Source: Rheum nobile (Eukaryota > Streptophyta > Magnoliopsida > Caryophyllales > Polygonaceae). From it: a DNA stretch of 64,000 nucleotides. Under the pieces are notes generated by a model. That model saw only the letters and a program-made list of their open reading frames with translations. It ran no database searches and was not told the DNA's origin. The position numbers were made by a program, and so were the translations under genes. The stretch's first letter is position 1. Each line of letters starts with the position of its first letter. The DNA is taken from assembly GCA_027886185.1 (NCBI GenBank), contig WOAB01000864.1, forward strand, positions 3,534,001 through 3,598,000, read 5' to 3'. Positions 1 through 10,366 of the stretch are shown piece by piece.

Positions 1-2414
1 CGTGTCGTTGGCTCCAAGAAAAGCGTACTTGAGGTGATCCGGTAGTGGCTTCAATTCAATCTCGGGAGCCTGTATAACAGAGGGAACAAGCTTCTCGCTC
101 GGGTTTAGTAAATTGGGGCCAATGCCCAAAGGATCAATAGGAAACATACCATATGCATCCATCTGAGCTATGATTTCCTGCATGTTAGATGGTAAAGAGT
201 ATTCCTCATGGGAAAATTCCAAATTATTCTCAACAATGGACATCAACTCATCAGGACCAGATATATCAAATACATCCTGTGCAATAGAATCGATCACATC
301 AATGGAGCATAAAGAATGGTCTGCATTAGGGTGTTTCATAGCTTCATAAATATTATATTCCACCTTCTCCCCATCAAATTCCATAGAAAGTGTCCCACTT
401 TGCAAATCAAGTTTAGTCTTAGCAGTTTTCAAAAATGGTCTACCTAACAGTATAGGAGTTGCCTTTGTATCTGTTTCCATATCTAAGACATAAAAATCTA
501 CAGGGAATATCAATTTATCAACCATAACAAGAACATCCTCTACTACTCCTCTAGGGTAGACAATAGACCTATCAGTTAATTGAATCACAATTCCAGTTTC
601 CTGCAGAGGTCCAAGTCCAAGAGATTCATAGAGGGAATAGGGCAAAACATTAATGGAGACACCAAGATCAAGCATAGCTCTTTCAAATTTAGTGTCACCA
701 ATAATACAAGGAATGCTCCACATATACCTGGATCGCCGCACTTATTTGGCATACGCCTCTGGAATACAACGGATATGCGTTCGCTGACCTTGACTTTTTC
801 CTTGCCCTTCAGCTTCTGATTTCTCTTCATGGTGCATAACTCCTTTAAAAACTTAGCGTACTGAGGTACACTCTTTACAAGCTTGAGGAGGGGGATGTTT
901 ACCTCACACTTACTGAAGGTGTCGAAGAGATCCTTGTCGTCGATTACTCTCCTTTCCTTTAGTGCTTTCGGAAAGGGGGCAGGGGGCTTTTCAGAACCAA
1001 GAGGAGGAAAATTTGGACGAACATAGGGGTCCTCTTCTTCATCATGATCAAGATCTGGGCTTTCGACGCGGGGCGGTGGATTCACCGCGGGGCGGTGTTC
1101 TTGGCCGCGGGGCGGCGGTGTTGATTTAGGACAACTGAGAGTTGCCTCCGGGTCGCGGTGGGTGTCGCCGCGGGGCGGTGGAACTTGCCCATCGTCAATT
1201 TCAGCCCTGTCGTCCTTTTCAGCAGTAGGAGCAACTTGCAATTCCTTGCCACTTCGGAAGGTCGCATCATTTACACTTTCTTGTGCGGCCCTTTTGTCCA
1301 ATCTAGTGACCACATCTATTAACTGAACCACTGTCTCTGCCATGCTCTTGATGCTTGCCTCAGTTGTTTGCACATGAGTTGTGAAGTGCATTGTTAAGGC
1401 TTTGATCAAGTCTTCAGTTGAAGGGGAGCTACTAGCTTGGGAAGCAGCTGATGGCTCATCAAAGTGAGGTTGTGGTGGTTGTTGTTGATCATGTCGAGGT
1501 CTAATAGGCCCGTAACCTCTAGCAGCGTATACTTCAGCAGTAGTGGCATCCTGAAGTTGGGGACAAGCATTGGTGTTGTGAAATGGATCAACGCAGATTC
1601 CACAAACATTGTGATGTTAAGGTGCTTCTTGTTTACCCAACTTCGCAATTACGTCTTTCAATGAAGCAATTTCTTGCAATAAATGCGCATCATTGGAGTT
1701 GACAACATTAACTCCTCTGGTCTTTGGGGCTTCATCAAAATCCCTTGTGCTCTCAGCCATATCATGAAGTTTAATCATGGCTGCATCATGGGTCATATTC
1801 AAGATACTACCACCACCACAAGTAGCATCTATGATTCTTCTTTCATCATCTAGCAGCCCATTGTAAACATAGAGTACTAGAGCTTTCTTGTCAAAACCAT
1901 GGAACGGGCAACTAGAACAAAGTCGTTTGAACCGCTCACAATAGTCATAAAGGGTCTCCTCCTCTCCTTGTTCAATACTGGCAATCACCCTTTTCAAGGC
2001 ATTCGCCATCTTGGTTGGGAAATATTGTGCGAGGAATGCCTTATGTAGCTTAGCCCATGAATCTATGCTTCCTCCAGGCAGATGATAGTACCAGTCATCG
2101 GCATCATCCTTAAGAGTGAACCCGAAGACTCTCATTTTAATCTGATCTTCAGTGACGTTAGCTGGTTTAATGCTCATAATGACGTTGTGGAATTTATCCA
2201 AGTGTTGGATGGGGTCTTCTCCACTTCGTCCATGGTATCTCGGGAGCAACCGTATCACTCCTGTTCTGAGCTCAAATGTCACACCATCCGCAAGGGGTGG
2301 AATGATTACAGCCAATGGCTGCTGTATCAGATCTGGCACAGTCAACTGTCGGAGTGTCTGAGCCATTCGTACCTGTCTCTGTATCAACTTCAACAAGTAG
2401 CGACTCAGTAGCAA
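1..2414 (-). pseudogene. gag-PR: Element A gag-protease polyprotein (broken)
   Basis: Gag starts near 2414 and has the plant retrotransposon capsid-type region (about 2350-1790), then a zinc knuckle with CX2CX4HX4C spacing (CGICVDPFHNTNAC, about 1610-1565), then a proline-rich linker with repeated PPPRG peptides (about 1200-1060), and then the conserved segment leading to the protease. Two breaks are visible. A TAA at 1617-1619 lies directly before the zinc knuckle, and the same frame continues on the other side (both parts share one phase). A 2-base frameshift lies near 715-725, after the CGDPG motif. Beyond it the protease active-site region (a D-L-G-type motif) and the LLGRPF segment read in another frame down to base 1. 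Element C has the same order without the frameshift. Confidence 0.8.
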
Positions 2415-2481
2415 AGGTGCGGACCGTAAGATAGATCCACACCGCAGTCAATCAAAAATAATCACAAACAGAGTATTTGAC

Positions 2482-2499
2482 TCCCCGACAACGGCGCCA
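2482..2499 (-). other. Primer binding site of element A (tRNA-Asp type)
   Basis: On the minus strand this reads TGGCGCCGTTGTCGGGGA, complementary with one mismatch to the 3' end of plant tRNA-Asp(GUC). It lies four bases (aatt) from the LTR end, the same spacing as in element C. Confidence 0.8.
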
Positions 2500-2503
2500 A
2501 ATT

Positions 2504-3792
2504 TGACAAGGCCGGAAACCGGTGTCGTTTTCCTGTCAAAGAAATCCTAATTCACCTACTAAAGAGTATAGCAAGCAAGTCAGGGTCGATCCCATAGGGA
2601 GTCGGTTATCTGTATGCAATTGACGTGTGACTGATAAGTAACAGGTTTTTTTTAGAATAATCGCAGAGTAACAATGATGCAAGCTTTAAAGAAAGAATAA
2701 ATATGATGATTGGAAGTATTCCACTAGACAAATATCCACACTGCAGATGAACAGATTGATCACTGATAATTATTGTTCCAAGTTCTTTTCACAATCTTAT
2801 AGTCGTTCCCATCCTGATCATAATTAACCACCAATTCAGACAGTTGTTGGCAGCACTTACCATAATATGAATAGAAGAAAACCTTACTATCAATAAAGCA
2901 ATAGCATTCAAACAAGGATATAGGATACATGCAAATAGAAGAAAACCTTAGTACTTAACATGCAAATAATTCTCTCTCACAATTGCACACTCGTATTCCA
3001 CTATATGTAACAATTGTGTTTGCCACTAGGTATGCACTCGTATTCCACTATATGGAAACCCTAGCACTATGATAAATATCGATAAACCTAGTTAGCAACT
3101 CTAGATAAACCAACACAAACCAATAGACAATATGCTCAAGAGAATTAAACCAACTTGATAAGATATAGAACAAGGAATAGAAATCTCACAACCAATCCAT
3201 TGTAATGCTTCAATTGTCTAGCGAAATAAAGGTGTTTAGTTCTCCATTCGTTCAAACCCTAGATCTAGAATGAATAATGAGAACGTACTTCTCTAAAAAC
3301 TGGAAAAACTCTTAAATAGGTTCAGGAAAGATAAGCTAAACCTAGAAAACAAAATAACGGAAATAATAAAATAATAGAAAATGGAATATCCGAAAATGCT
3401 AAAATAGGAAACAAATAAACGCTGGCCGCGAGGCGTCAACATCCACCGCGGGGCGGTGAGTTCCACCGCGGGGCGGTGGCTTCGCTTGTGTTGCCTTCTC
3501 TGAGATCCACCACCGGGTCGCGGTGACTTCTGGCGCGGGGCGGCAAAGACCAGCTTCTTCAAGTCTTCATGTTCTGCTCTTCTATACTACCAAGTGATGG
3601 TAGCCTTCCTCCATGAGTCTTAAGCAGATCTTCTCCTCCATCTTCTTCATCCTTCATTAAGCTGTAAATCCTATGATATCTTCACTTCTTAACTCTTCTT
3701 CTGGATTACAGACTTAGCCTAAATCTATACCGAAACTCCATCTAAATCATGTCAATAATTACTAGTTAAGGTGCCTGAAATGGCACCTATCA
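2504..3792 (-). repeat. 5' LTR of element A
   Basis: The 1,289-bp LTR starts TGATAGGTGCC and ends GGCCTTGTCA when read on the minus strand, so it has TG...CA ends. The inner edge is fixed by the primer site and the outer edge by the resumption of B0 sequence at about 3793. A cluster of GC-rich CCGCGGGGCGGTG units (about 3422-3545) lies 250-370 bp from the LTR start, and the same units recur in the gag-protease linker. The partner LTR lies outside the window, so age cannot be judged. Confidence 0.8.
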
Positions 3793-3794
3793 CT

Positions 3795-3808
3795 GGGCTC
3801 TGATTCCA
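3795..3808 (-). other. Primer binding site of B-family element B0 (initiator tRNA-Met type)
   Basis: The plus strand gggctctgattcca is the complement of a TGGTATCAGAGC-type site with small changes. It precedes the B0 LTR by two bases, exactly as in the other B copies (14267-14280, 27589-27601). Element A ends three bases to the left, so the B0 leader has been displaced by A. Confidence 0.6.
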
Positions 3809-3810
3809 GT

Positions 3811-4775
3811 TGATGTGTCCTTGCCTCCGATGACAAGCCAAATTGTCAAAGGTGACACCTTTGGATCTAGTCTTGGTTGGGAAGTCACTCTGTCGTATCA
3901 ATCTGCTGTGGAACGCGGTGGTGATGATCGCGATGATGGGCGGCCGGAGTTGTTGACGTCGGTAATAGCGAAGGTGATGATGGGTGTCAAGGCGAAGGTA
4001 GCGATGGCGACAACGCGGGGTTGGTGGCGATGGAAGCAATTGGTGGAAGAATGGAAAGCGATGGTGGAAGCGATTTGATGAGGGATAGATGACTTGAAAG
4101 ACAAGTCTTTGGGTGTCGTAGCATCGACTGTGGAGGAAGGGAGATGCGAAGGAATACTTGGCTTGAAAGATCAAGCGGTTGCCGTAGCGTCGGCGGCGGA
4201 GGGAATGGGGATGCGAAGATAGAGGGTGCCGTCCGATCAAGGGAAGGAGGGTAAACACTCTACTTGAAACCTTGATTAAAATTGAACGTAAGAAATAACA
4301 ATAACAAATGAGGCTTTAAATAGCCAATGTATCTCGGCCAAGACCTAATGGGCTTGGGCCGAAACGAGCCTAAGGGCTAGCCCATGAAAGCATGCAAAAG
4401 GCACAAACCCTAAAAGATAGAAAGACTATAAAAGGAAACTATCTAAAAACACGCAGGAAATACTAAATATAGAAAGTGTATTAAAAGAATGTGTTAAAGG
4501 CATTGAATGCGAGAATCTTCAGATAGAACGCGATCAACATTGAAGGAGGTTGAGTTGCTTGAAAGAGATCGCGTTCAACATTGAGTTGCTTGAAGGAAGA
4601 CGCGTTAAGGCACGCGATCTTTGGTCTTGGATAGAGATGCTTGAATGAGATCGTGGACTCTATTCCAGATGCGAGGAGTATGACAAAGAATGTGGTCTTC
4701 GTACTTGGCTCGTTTGAGCTCACGGTCATGGCTTCGTCCTCGTCTTGGGCCGTCATGGGAGGCAGGGTCACATCA
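3811..4775 (-). repeat. B0: 5' LTR of a B-family non-autonomous gypsy element
   Basis: The 965-bp LTR begins tgatgtgtccttgcc and ends gggtcacatca on the plus strand, matching the B LTRs at 9429, 14283 and 27604 from end to end but with more differences. It is the 5' LTR of a minus-strand element whose body was separated by insertion of element A. Its other edge cuts into LTR D. A TATA-like stretch (ggctttaaatagcc) lies near 4311-4325. Minus-strand reading frames inside it are overlaps, not independent genes. Confidence 0.75.
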
Positions 4776-5189
4776 CCCCATCAAGTGTCACAAGCACCTA
4801 GCGAAGATCCACACGACCCATCTCTGCCGCCGCTCGCCTCGAGCCCTCCACGACGCCAATCTCCTAGCCCGGCCACCAACTCATTGGATCACTTTCCCTC
4901 GGCCACCTCTTCGTCCATGGACCCTCCTAGACCTATTCCAAGCCCTCAAACCAAGATCGTCAAGGGAAGTGCAACGGCGCCTGGTCCTCGCCTCACTCGT
5001 TCAAAGACCGCCGATGCCGCTAGGGTTTTGCCTAAGGACCTCGACAATGAGCCACCACTTGGAGCCATCACTCGTGTCCGAGCCAAGGAACTTCACTCCA
5101 CGCTCAAGGAGGGACTTTTAAACCTTGGAGCGCTGAGCCAAATCCAACTTGGCCCGATGACTTTGCTCATGGCTCGCCGAGACGCATAG
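4776..5189 (+). pseudogene. C-terminal tail of a gypsy polyprotein inside LTR D
   Basis: The frame from the B0 junction to the TAG at 5187-5189 is proline- and serine-rich and ends with RLTRSKTADAAR, then ITRVRAKEL. This basic R-x-T/R-x-R-A-K tail is typical of Ty3/gypsy polyprotein ends and is matched in F by RLTRAKVRELQA. The start is missing because B0 cut it off. The coding sequence lies inside the LTR, as in F. Confidence 0.55.
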
Positions 5190-5800
5190 GTGTCGCACTT
5201 GGGCGCGCCATAAGCTACTTGTAGTGTGCATCGACACTTAATTAAATCCTAGGTTATATTATGCATTTTATTCAGTTTTAAAGAGTTGTAATAATGCGAG
5301 GTTAGGAGAAGAGTCTTGTGTTTAATGGCTAGCCATGTGAAAGGTTAGACTTAATGGTCAACCATGTGAAAGGTTGGAAATGGCTGGTTTTATAAGCCTT
5401 TAAATAGGCATCTGTTCTTCATTTGTAAGGCACTTCAAATCATAATCAAAACCTCCAGCAAAGCCTTTGTTTTTGCATAAAAAACTCTCTGAATTATGAG
5501 AGCTTGTTCGTGAGTAACATCGAGCAAAATCCGAGCTTCAATCTAGGGTGTGTCATATCCCTTGATCGTTGTTCAACCATGGTTCTTCTCATGTGGTGAG
5601 TCATATCCACTCAAGAGGTTCACTTATCCCTTCAACTCCACCCCAAAATCATCATCAACATCATCGCCCCCTCCCTTCATGACACCATCTCCATTCTCAC
5701 ACAACTTCATCTCCACGGCTAGATCTTGCTCTTTCCGGGCTTAAGACACATCCTAGACAAGCTACCTTGCACCAAGGCTAAGAGAGGCGTGATCCTATCA
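4776..5800 (+). repeat. LTR D: truncated F-related gypsy LTR with a polyprotein tail
   Basis: This plus-strand LTR is cut at its 5' edge by B0 and ends gatcctatca at 5800. It resembles the LTRs of element F. Both contain a polyprotein C-terminus followed by the recurring GGTGAGTCATATCCA-type motif, and both end with a CTTGCACC...GATCCT segment. A TATA-like stretch (ttttataagcctttaaatag) lies near 5388-5408. No primer site follows 5800, so this is a 3' LTR or a solo LTR. The other half and any target duplication are lost. Confidence 0.65.
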
Positions 5801-5802
5801 CA

Positions 5803-7290
5803 ACGAATGTTCACAAACTAACTAACTAAGTGCTAATATTACATTAACTACATTCAAATTAGTATCAATTAAAAAAATTCGAATCACACAAATAAACTTC
5901 ATAAACTAGTTGGTGAAATAGACTGAAACCCTATTGATTCTGACAGGATACTCTTTGAACCATGAGAGGTTACATGATCGACCATCACTTGATTTTTTAT
6001 ATGAAACAATGAATGTTCACAAACTAACTAACTAAGTATTAAGAAAATTACATTAACTAGATTCAAATTTATATCAATTAAACCAATTCGAACCACGCAA
6101 GAAAATTATTACAAACTAGTCGGTAAAATCAATTTAAACCCTATTGACCTATACTCTCTGAACCATGACATGATAGACGATAGACCATGATTTGATTTTT
6201 TATATGAAACAACGAATGTTCACAAACTAACTAACTAAGTGCCAAGAAAATTACATTAACTGCTTTCAAATTAATATCAATTAAACCAGTCAAACCACAC
6301 AAACAAAGTCCATAAACTAGTCGGTAAGATCGATTGAAACCCCATTGACTCTAACAAGATACTTTCTCAACCATGACAGGATACACGATCGACCATGATT
6401 GGATTTTTTATATGAAACAACGAATGTTCACATACTAACTAACTAAGTGCTTAGAACATTACATTAACTACTTTCAAATTAATATCATTAAACCAATTCG
6501 AACCACACAAATAAAGTTCACAAACTAGTCGGTAAGATCAATTTACACCCTATTGACCCAAAAAGGAAACTCACTGAACCATGATAGGATGCACGATGAC
6601 TAGATTTTTTATATGAAACAACGAATGTTCACAAACTAACTAACAAAGTTCTAAGAAATAACATTTGCTACTTTCAAATTAGTATCAATTAAACCAATTT
6701 GAACCACACAAATAAAGTTCACAAACTAGTCGGTAAGATCAATTAAAACCCTATTGATCCCGACTAGATACTCTCTGAACCATGACAAGATACATGATCG
6801 ACCACGATTGGATATTTTATATGAAACAACGAATGTTCACAAACAAACTAACTAAGTGCTAAGAAAAGTACATTAACTACTTTCAAATTAATATCAAATA
6901 AACCAATTCGAACCACAAATAAAGTTCATAAACTAGTCTGTAAGATCAATTGAAATCATATTGACCATGACAGGATACTCTTTGAACCGAGACATGATAT
7001 AAGATCAACTATGACTGGATTTTTTATATGAAATAACGAATTTTCACAAACTAACTAAGTGCTAAGAAAATTACATTAACTATTTTCAAATTAATATCAA
7101 TTAAACCATTTTGAACCACATAAATAAAGTTCACAAACTAGTCTGTAAGATCTATTGAAACCTTTTTGACCATGACATGATATTACAACAACCATGATTG
7201 GAGTTTTTTCTTTGAAGCAAAGAAAGTTCACAAAGAAAGTGCTAAGCAAATTACATTAACTTGGTTCAAAAGTAATATGAGTGGTAAGAG
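5803..7290. repeat. Tandem array of about 205-bp units
   Basis: The motif gaatgttcacaaactaacta recurs at about 5805, 6011, 6214, 6422, 6623, 6831 and 7038, with a degenerate copy near 7222, giving spacings of 201-208 bp. Each unit holds the same succession: caaattaatatcaatta, aaccaattcgaaccac, actagtcggtaagatc, a GACC-rich segment, and gattttttatatgaaa. Units differ by point changes and short indels. The array starts directly at the end of LTR D and stops before the MULE tail. No reading frame of note is present. It may be a small satellite or part of a larger element. Confidence 0.85.
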
Positions 7291-7324
7291 GTCTTTGCAG
7301 AGTTTGGATCTCTTACTACATATA

Positions 7325-7498
7325 TTAAGGGGATGCGTTCAACATCAAATGACAAGCAAAATATGTACATAAAAAGCAAAATATGGATCTCTTACTACAC
7401 ATATAAAGGGTATGTGTCCTCTCAACTCGACAAACGCCTATAGCAAGGATTGCACAATGAATAAAGGGCATTGTTTCTTTATAAGCTTCCTTCGCCGT
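7325..7498 (-). pseudogene. C-terminal fragment of the MULE transposase, displaced by element E
   Basis: Read on the minus strand from 7498, the frame gives KEAYKETMPFIH. This fits the segment that normally follows the SWIM zinc finger in Mutator-like transposases. The rest of the gene lies 47.6 kb away, ending at 55072, where the SWIM finger stops at MNDMV. Removing element E and one flank copy restores a single frame. The tail after this point is degenerate. Identity rests on family knowledge and on the frame continuity. Confidence 0.6.
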
Positions 7499-8053
7499 TG
7501 TTTTGGGCCGATTTCGTATCATGACGTTATCCTCTTATTTATGGAGTATAAGGTCAATGATTGCACAATGAATAAAGGAAGAATGGATTGATTGCGAGTA
7601 AAGTAGGAATTGTATCATTGCAAGAGTGTATGAACATGTGAGTTTGTACATGTCTTACAAGGTATTGGCACCCCTTTTATATAGGAGTCCAAGGGTGGTA
7701 ATACAAGGAATATGATATTACTATTAGGAAGATATTTTGTCTTGGAGCCTAAGATAAAATAAATATGCATGGTAGACAATATTTCTATTTAGAAAATAAG
7801 GAAAGTATATCTCTAGCGGGTGTAAATATTGACGAGCAAGCCATGCTTAGTTTTTTCTATCTTTCCGTGTTAAGGCGTGCTATATTAGGAAAGGAAATCT
7901 TTTTCATCGCGTCGCGCATCACTCTATTCTCATGGCCGTATTTCATAGTCATGGACATGCTGTCTTTCCTTGATCAACGTCAGGGTTGATCCATGCTTCT
8001 CCATCTCAGCACGTCTAACTTCTTCGCGTCGACACGGTCTAAGGGCCCTAACA
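7499..8053 (-). repeat. 3' LTR of element E
   Basis: On the plus strand it runs from TGTTTTGGGC to GGGCCCTAACA, matching the LTR at 54511-55071 along its whole length. On the minus strand a TATA box (TATATAAAA, about 7674-7684) sits in the middle. The element interior begins at 8054, where plus-strand taccccta could be the complement of a short polypurine tract, though this is weak. The left flank is the interrupted MULE gene. Confidence 0.75.
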
Positions 8054-8326
8054 ATACCCCTATGGCGTTTAGCAAGCGAATCGTCATGCGCATGGGAAAC
8101 GTCTTCATTACACCATCTTGGAAATCGGAGCCCAGTCAAATCAGCGGTCATATCAAATCTTTTCAAATTTCAAATGTCTATTCTCTTTCCTACTCATGGC
8201 TAAGTAATCTCGCCATTTCCTTTCACATTTCTTCTGCATCTTTCTCTCTTCCTCTCTACAACTCTACATGTAAAGCTTTCTTTTCTCTTCCACTTGTCTC
8301 TTCCTTTCTTCTTCATGCTTCTTCCA

Positions 8327-9428
8327 ATGGCATATAAGCAAAACCCCCGTTTCTTTCCCCAATACATCCTAAACGACCCTTACAAACGCCCTTCATTCAT
8401 CGTCGATCCTGAGGCCTTCATCACAGCCATCGAAGTCCCTGAAAATACTAATGTCCAAGTCCCTGACACCTCTGTCTTTCCCGACCATTGCTACAAGGGT
8501 TGGGTTTGCCTGTTCGAATACCCCTTCCAAATAGGCCTTCGCCTTCTTTTCTCACCCCTAGTGCGCTCCTTCTTAAGCCTCCTAGACATTGGGATAGGGC
8601 AAATCCTTCTATAGACATGGAGGATCTTCCTTACACTTGACCGGATTATCGTCAAACAGAATATACACTTCTACGTCCAAGACATGCTCCACTCATATTC
8701 TATCGCGCTCTGTGGTCACGGTCGTATCACTTTAAAGCTTTAACCTAAGAAGCCAGACTTGGTGATCAACACGATGAAGAACGATCGCAGATGGTCTGAT
8801 TGCTTCTTCTTCATTGAAAAAGCCTCTATGGGAGAAGAATGTAGGTTTTTAAACGACTTGTGGCGGAAAGAGGGTAACTTTACTCTAATTTCTCTTGTAT
8901 TCTTCGATGTTCGATTAACTTTGCCCCCACTTCTTTTTGTTGGCAGTGAACCGCAATGACATTCTGACGAGGGAGGAATCGGAAGCGGTCGCGGAGAGGA
9001 TTATGGAGCTTTCAGCATCAGAAAGGACTTCTGCATAGGCCGTGTTCTCTGATCCCACAGTCGAAGAGACCGTCTCAGCGACACCAGCTCCAAAGATGTG
9101 TAAGTTTACCATCATTGCTTTCTTTCCTTAATGTCATGTTTTATTCATCGTTGACATATATTTTTATTTAAAACTCACATATAGCTTCAAGGGATAGATG
9201 GGCGAAGTCCACGGTGGAAAGGATAGTGGCGAAGAAGATGAAGATGTCGGGTGAAGGTGCTTCTGCCTCTGAGCCTGTCATGATCTCGTCGGATGCTCCT
9301 AAAGTGCCAAAAGCTACCCTGATCGTGGTGAAGTAGGTTGCAAAGAGAAAGGCGTCGCCTATGAATATGTTACAGCTCCCAGGGTTACTCGCGTCATTAT
9401 CAATTCCTGTGAGATGCGTCCTGCATAT
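8327..9428 (+). pseudogene. Element E antisense extra ORF (aORF), 5' part with introns
   Basis: A plus-strand frame from ATG 8327 encodes a protein with a GWVCLFEYPFQIGL...FSPLVRSFLSLL segment and a later DRRWSDCFFF segment. This pattern resembles the Pfam family 'putative gypsy type transposon' (Transposase_28). Two introns are visible. One runs from GTAACT at 8873 to ...TTGGCAG at 8946, and the other from GTAAGT at about 9099 to ...ACATATAG at about 9183. Several in-frame stops show decay. It runs opposite to E pol and lies beside the E 3' LTR. The B array interrupts it at 9428, and it resumes after 29789. The function of such aORFs is unknown. Confidence 0.6.
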
Positions 9429-10366
9429 TGATGTGTCCTTGCCTCCGATGACAAGCCAAATTGTCAAAGGTGACGCCTTTGGATCTAGTCTTGGTTGGGA
9501 AGTCACTTGATGTTGTGATTCTGCTGTGGAACACGATGCTGGGGATGATCACGAGCGGAAGAACGCAATGAATGGAGTTGTTGACGTCGGCGACTGGGAA
9601 GACGATGGCGACAACAAGGACTCGGTGGTGATGGAAGCGATTTGATGGGAGAAGAGTTAGCGGTGGCGGAAGAGATTTGGTGAAGGATATAAGGCTTGAA
9701 AAGACAAGTCTTTGGGGTGTCGTAGCATCGACTGCGGATGAAGGAGATGAGAAGATAGACTTTGCTTAAGAAGATCAAGCATTTGACGTAGCCTCGGCGG
9801 CGGAGGGAATGTGGATAAGAGGGATATGGGTGACGTCCGATCAAGGGAAGGAGGAATTAACACTCTACTTGAAACCTTGAACTTTAACTTGAACGTAAGA
9901 AATAACAAGAACATAGAAGGCTTTAAATAGCCAAGGTATCTCGACCAAGACCTAATGGGCTTGGGCCGAAACGAGCCTAAGGGCTAGCCCATGCAAGCAT
10001 GCAAAAGGCACAAACCCTAAAAGATAGAAAGACATAAAAGGAAACTATCTAAACAAAGCTAGAAATACCAAATATAGAAATTGTCTTAAAAGAACGCGTT
10101 ATAGGTATTGAATGCGAGAATCTTCAGATAGAATGCGATCAGCTTTGAAGGAGGTTGAGTCGCTTGAAAGAGATCGCGTTCAACATTGAGTCGCTTGAAG
10201 GAAGACGCGTTGAGGCACGCGATCTTTGGTCTTGGATAGAGATGGTTGAATGAGATCGCGGTCTCTGTTCCAGAGGCGAGGAGTAGTCTTCTTACTTGGC
10301 TCTTCTGAGCTCTCGGTCATGGCTTTGCCCTCGTCTTGGGCCGTCATGGGAGGCAGGGTCACATCA
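9429..10366 (-). repeat. B LTR1 (3' LTR of the first unit)
   Basis: The 938-bp LTR runs from tgatgtgtcc to gggtcacatca on the plus strand and is followed by ccctcccccac (10367-10377), the complement of a polypurine tract. Its left flank is the target duplication CATAT. The TATA-like stretch ctttaaatagcc lies near 9920-9930. The last 62 or so codons of the B polyprotein are encoded inside it. Confidence 0.85.

Larger units (their letters stand above)
1..3792 (-). mobile_element. Element A: Athila-like Ty3/gypsy retrotransposon, truncated by the window start
   Basis: Reading leftward on the minus strand there is a 5' LTR (2504-3792), a tRNA-Asp-type primer site (2482-2499), gag, and a retropepsin-like region that runs off the window start. 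The gag and protease proteins closely resemble those of element C, which places A in the Athila-like group. RT, integrase and the 3' LTR lie outside the window. A is inserted immediately beside the primer site of a B-family element (B0). The coding region has one nonsense codon and one frameshift, so this copy is dead. Lineage is inferred from protein resemblance and primer-site type. Confidence 0.85.

Noticed and set aside
3752..4258. Minus-strand frame of 168 codons in B0, with relatives in other B LTRs (9503-9844, 14357-14698, 27678-28001, 39677-40000)
   Set aside because: It recurs only because the LTR recurs. Its frame shifts between copies, its composition is Ser/His/Arg-rich without domains, and it starts outside the LTR in B0.
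5803..7290. CRISPR-like array
   Set aside because: Units are 205 bp and diverge throughout, with no short repeat and unique spacer pattern, and the DNA is plant nuclear.
7765..7989. Plus-strand frame of 74 codons in the E LTR
   Set aside because: It lies inside a diverged LTR, is not conserved in the partner LTR and shows no motif.
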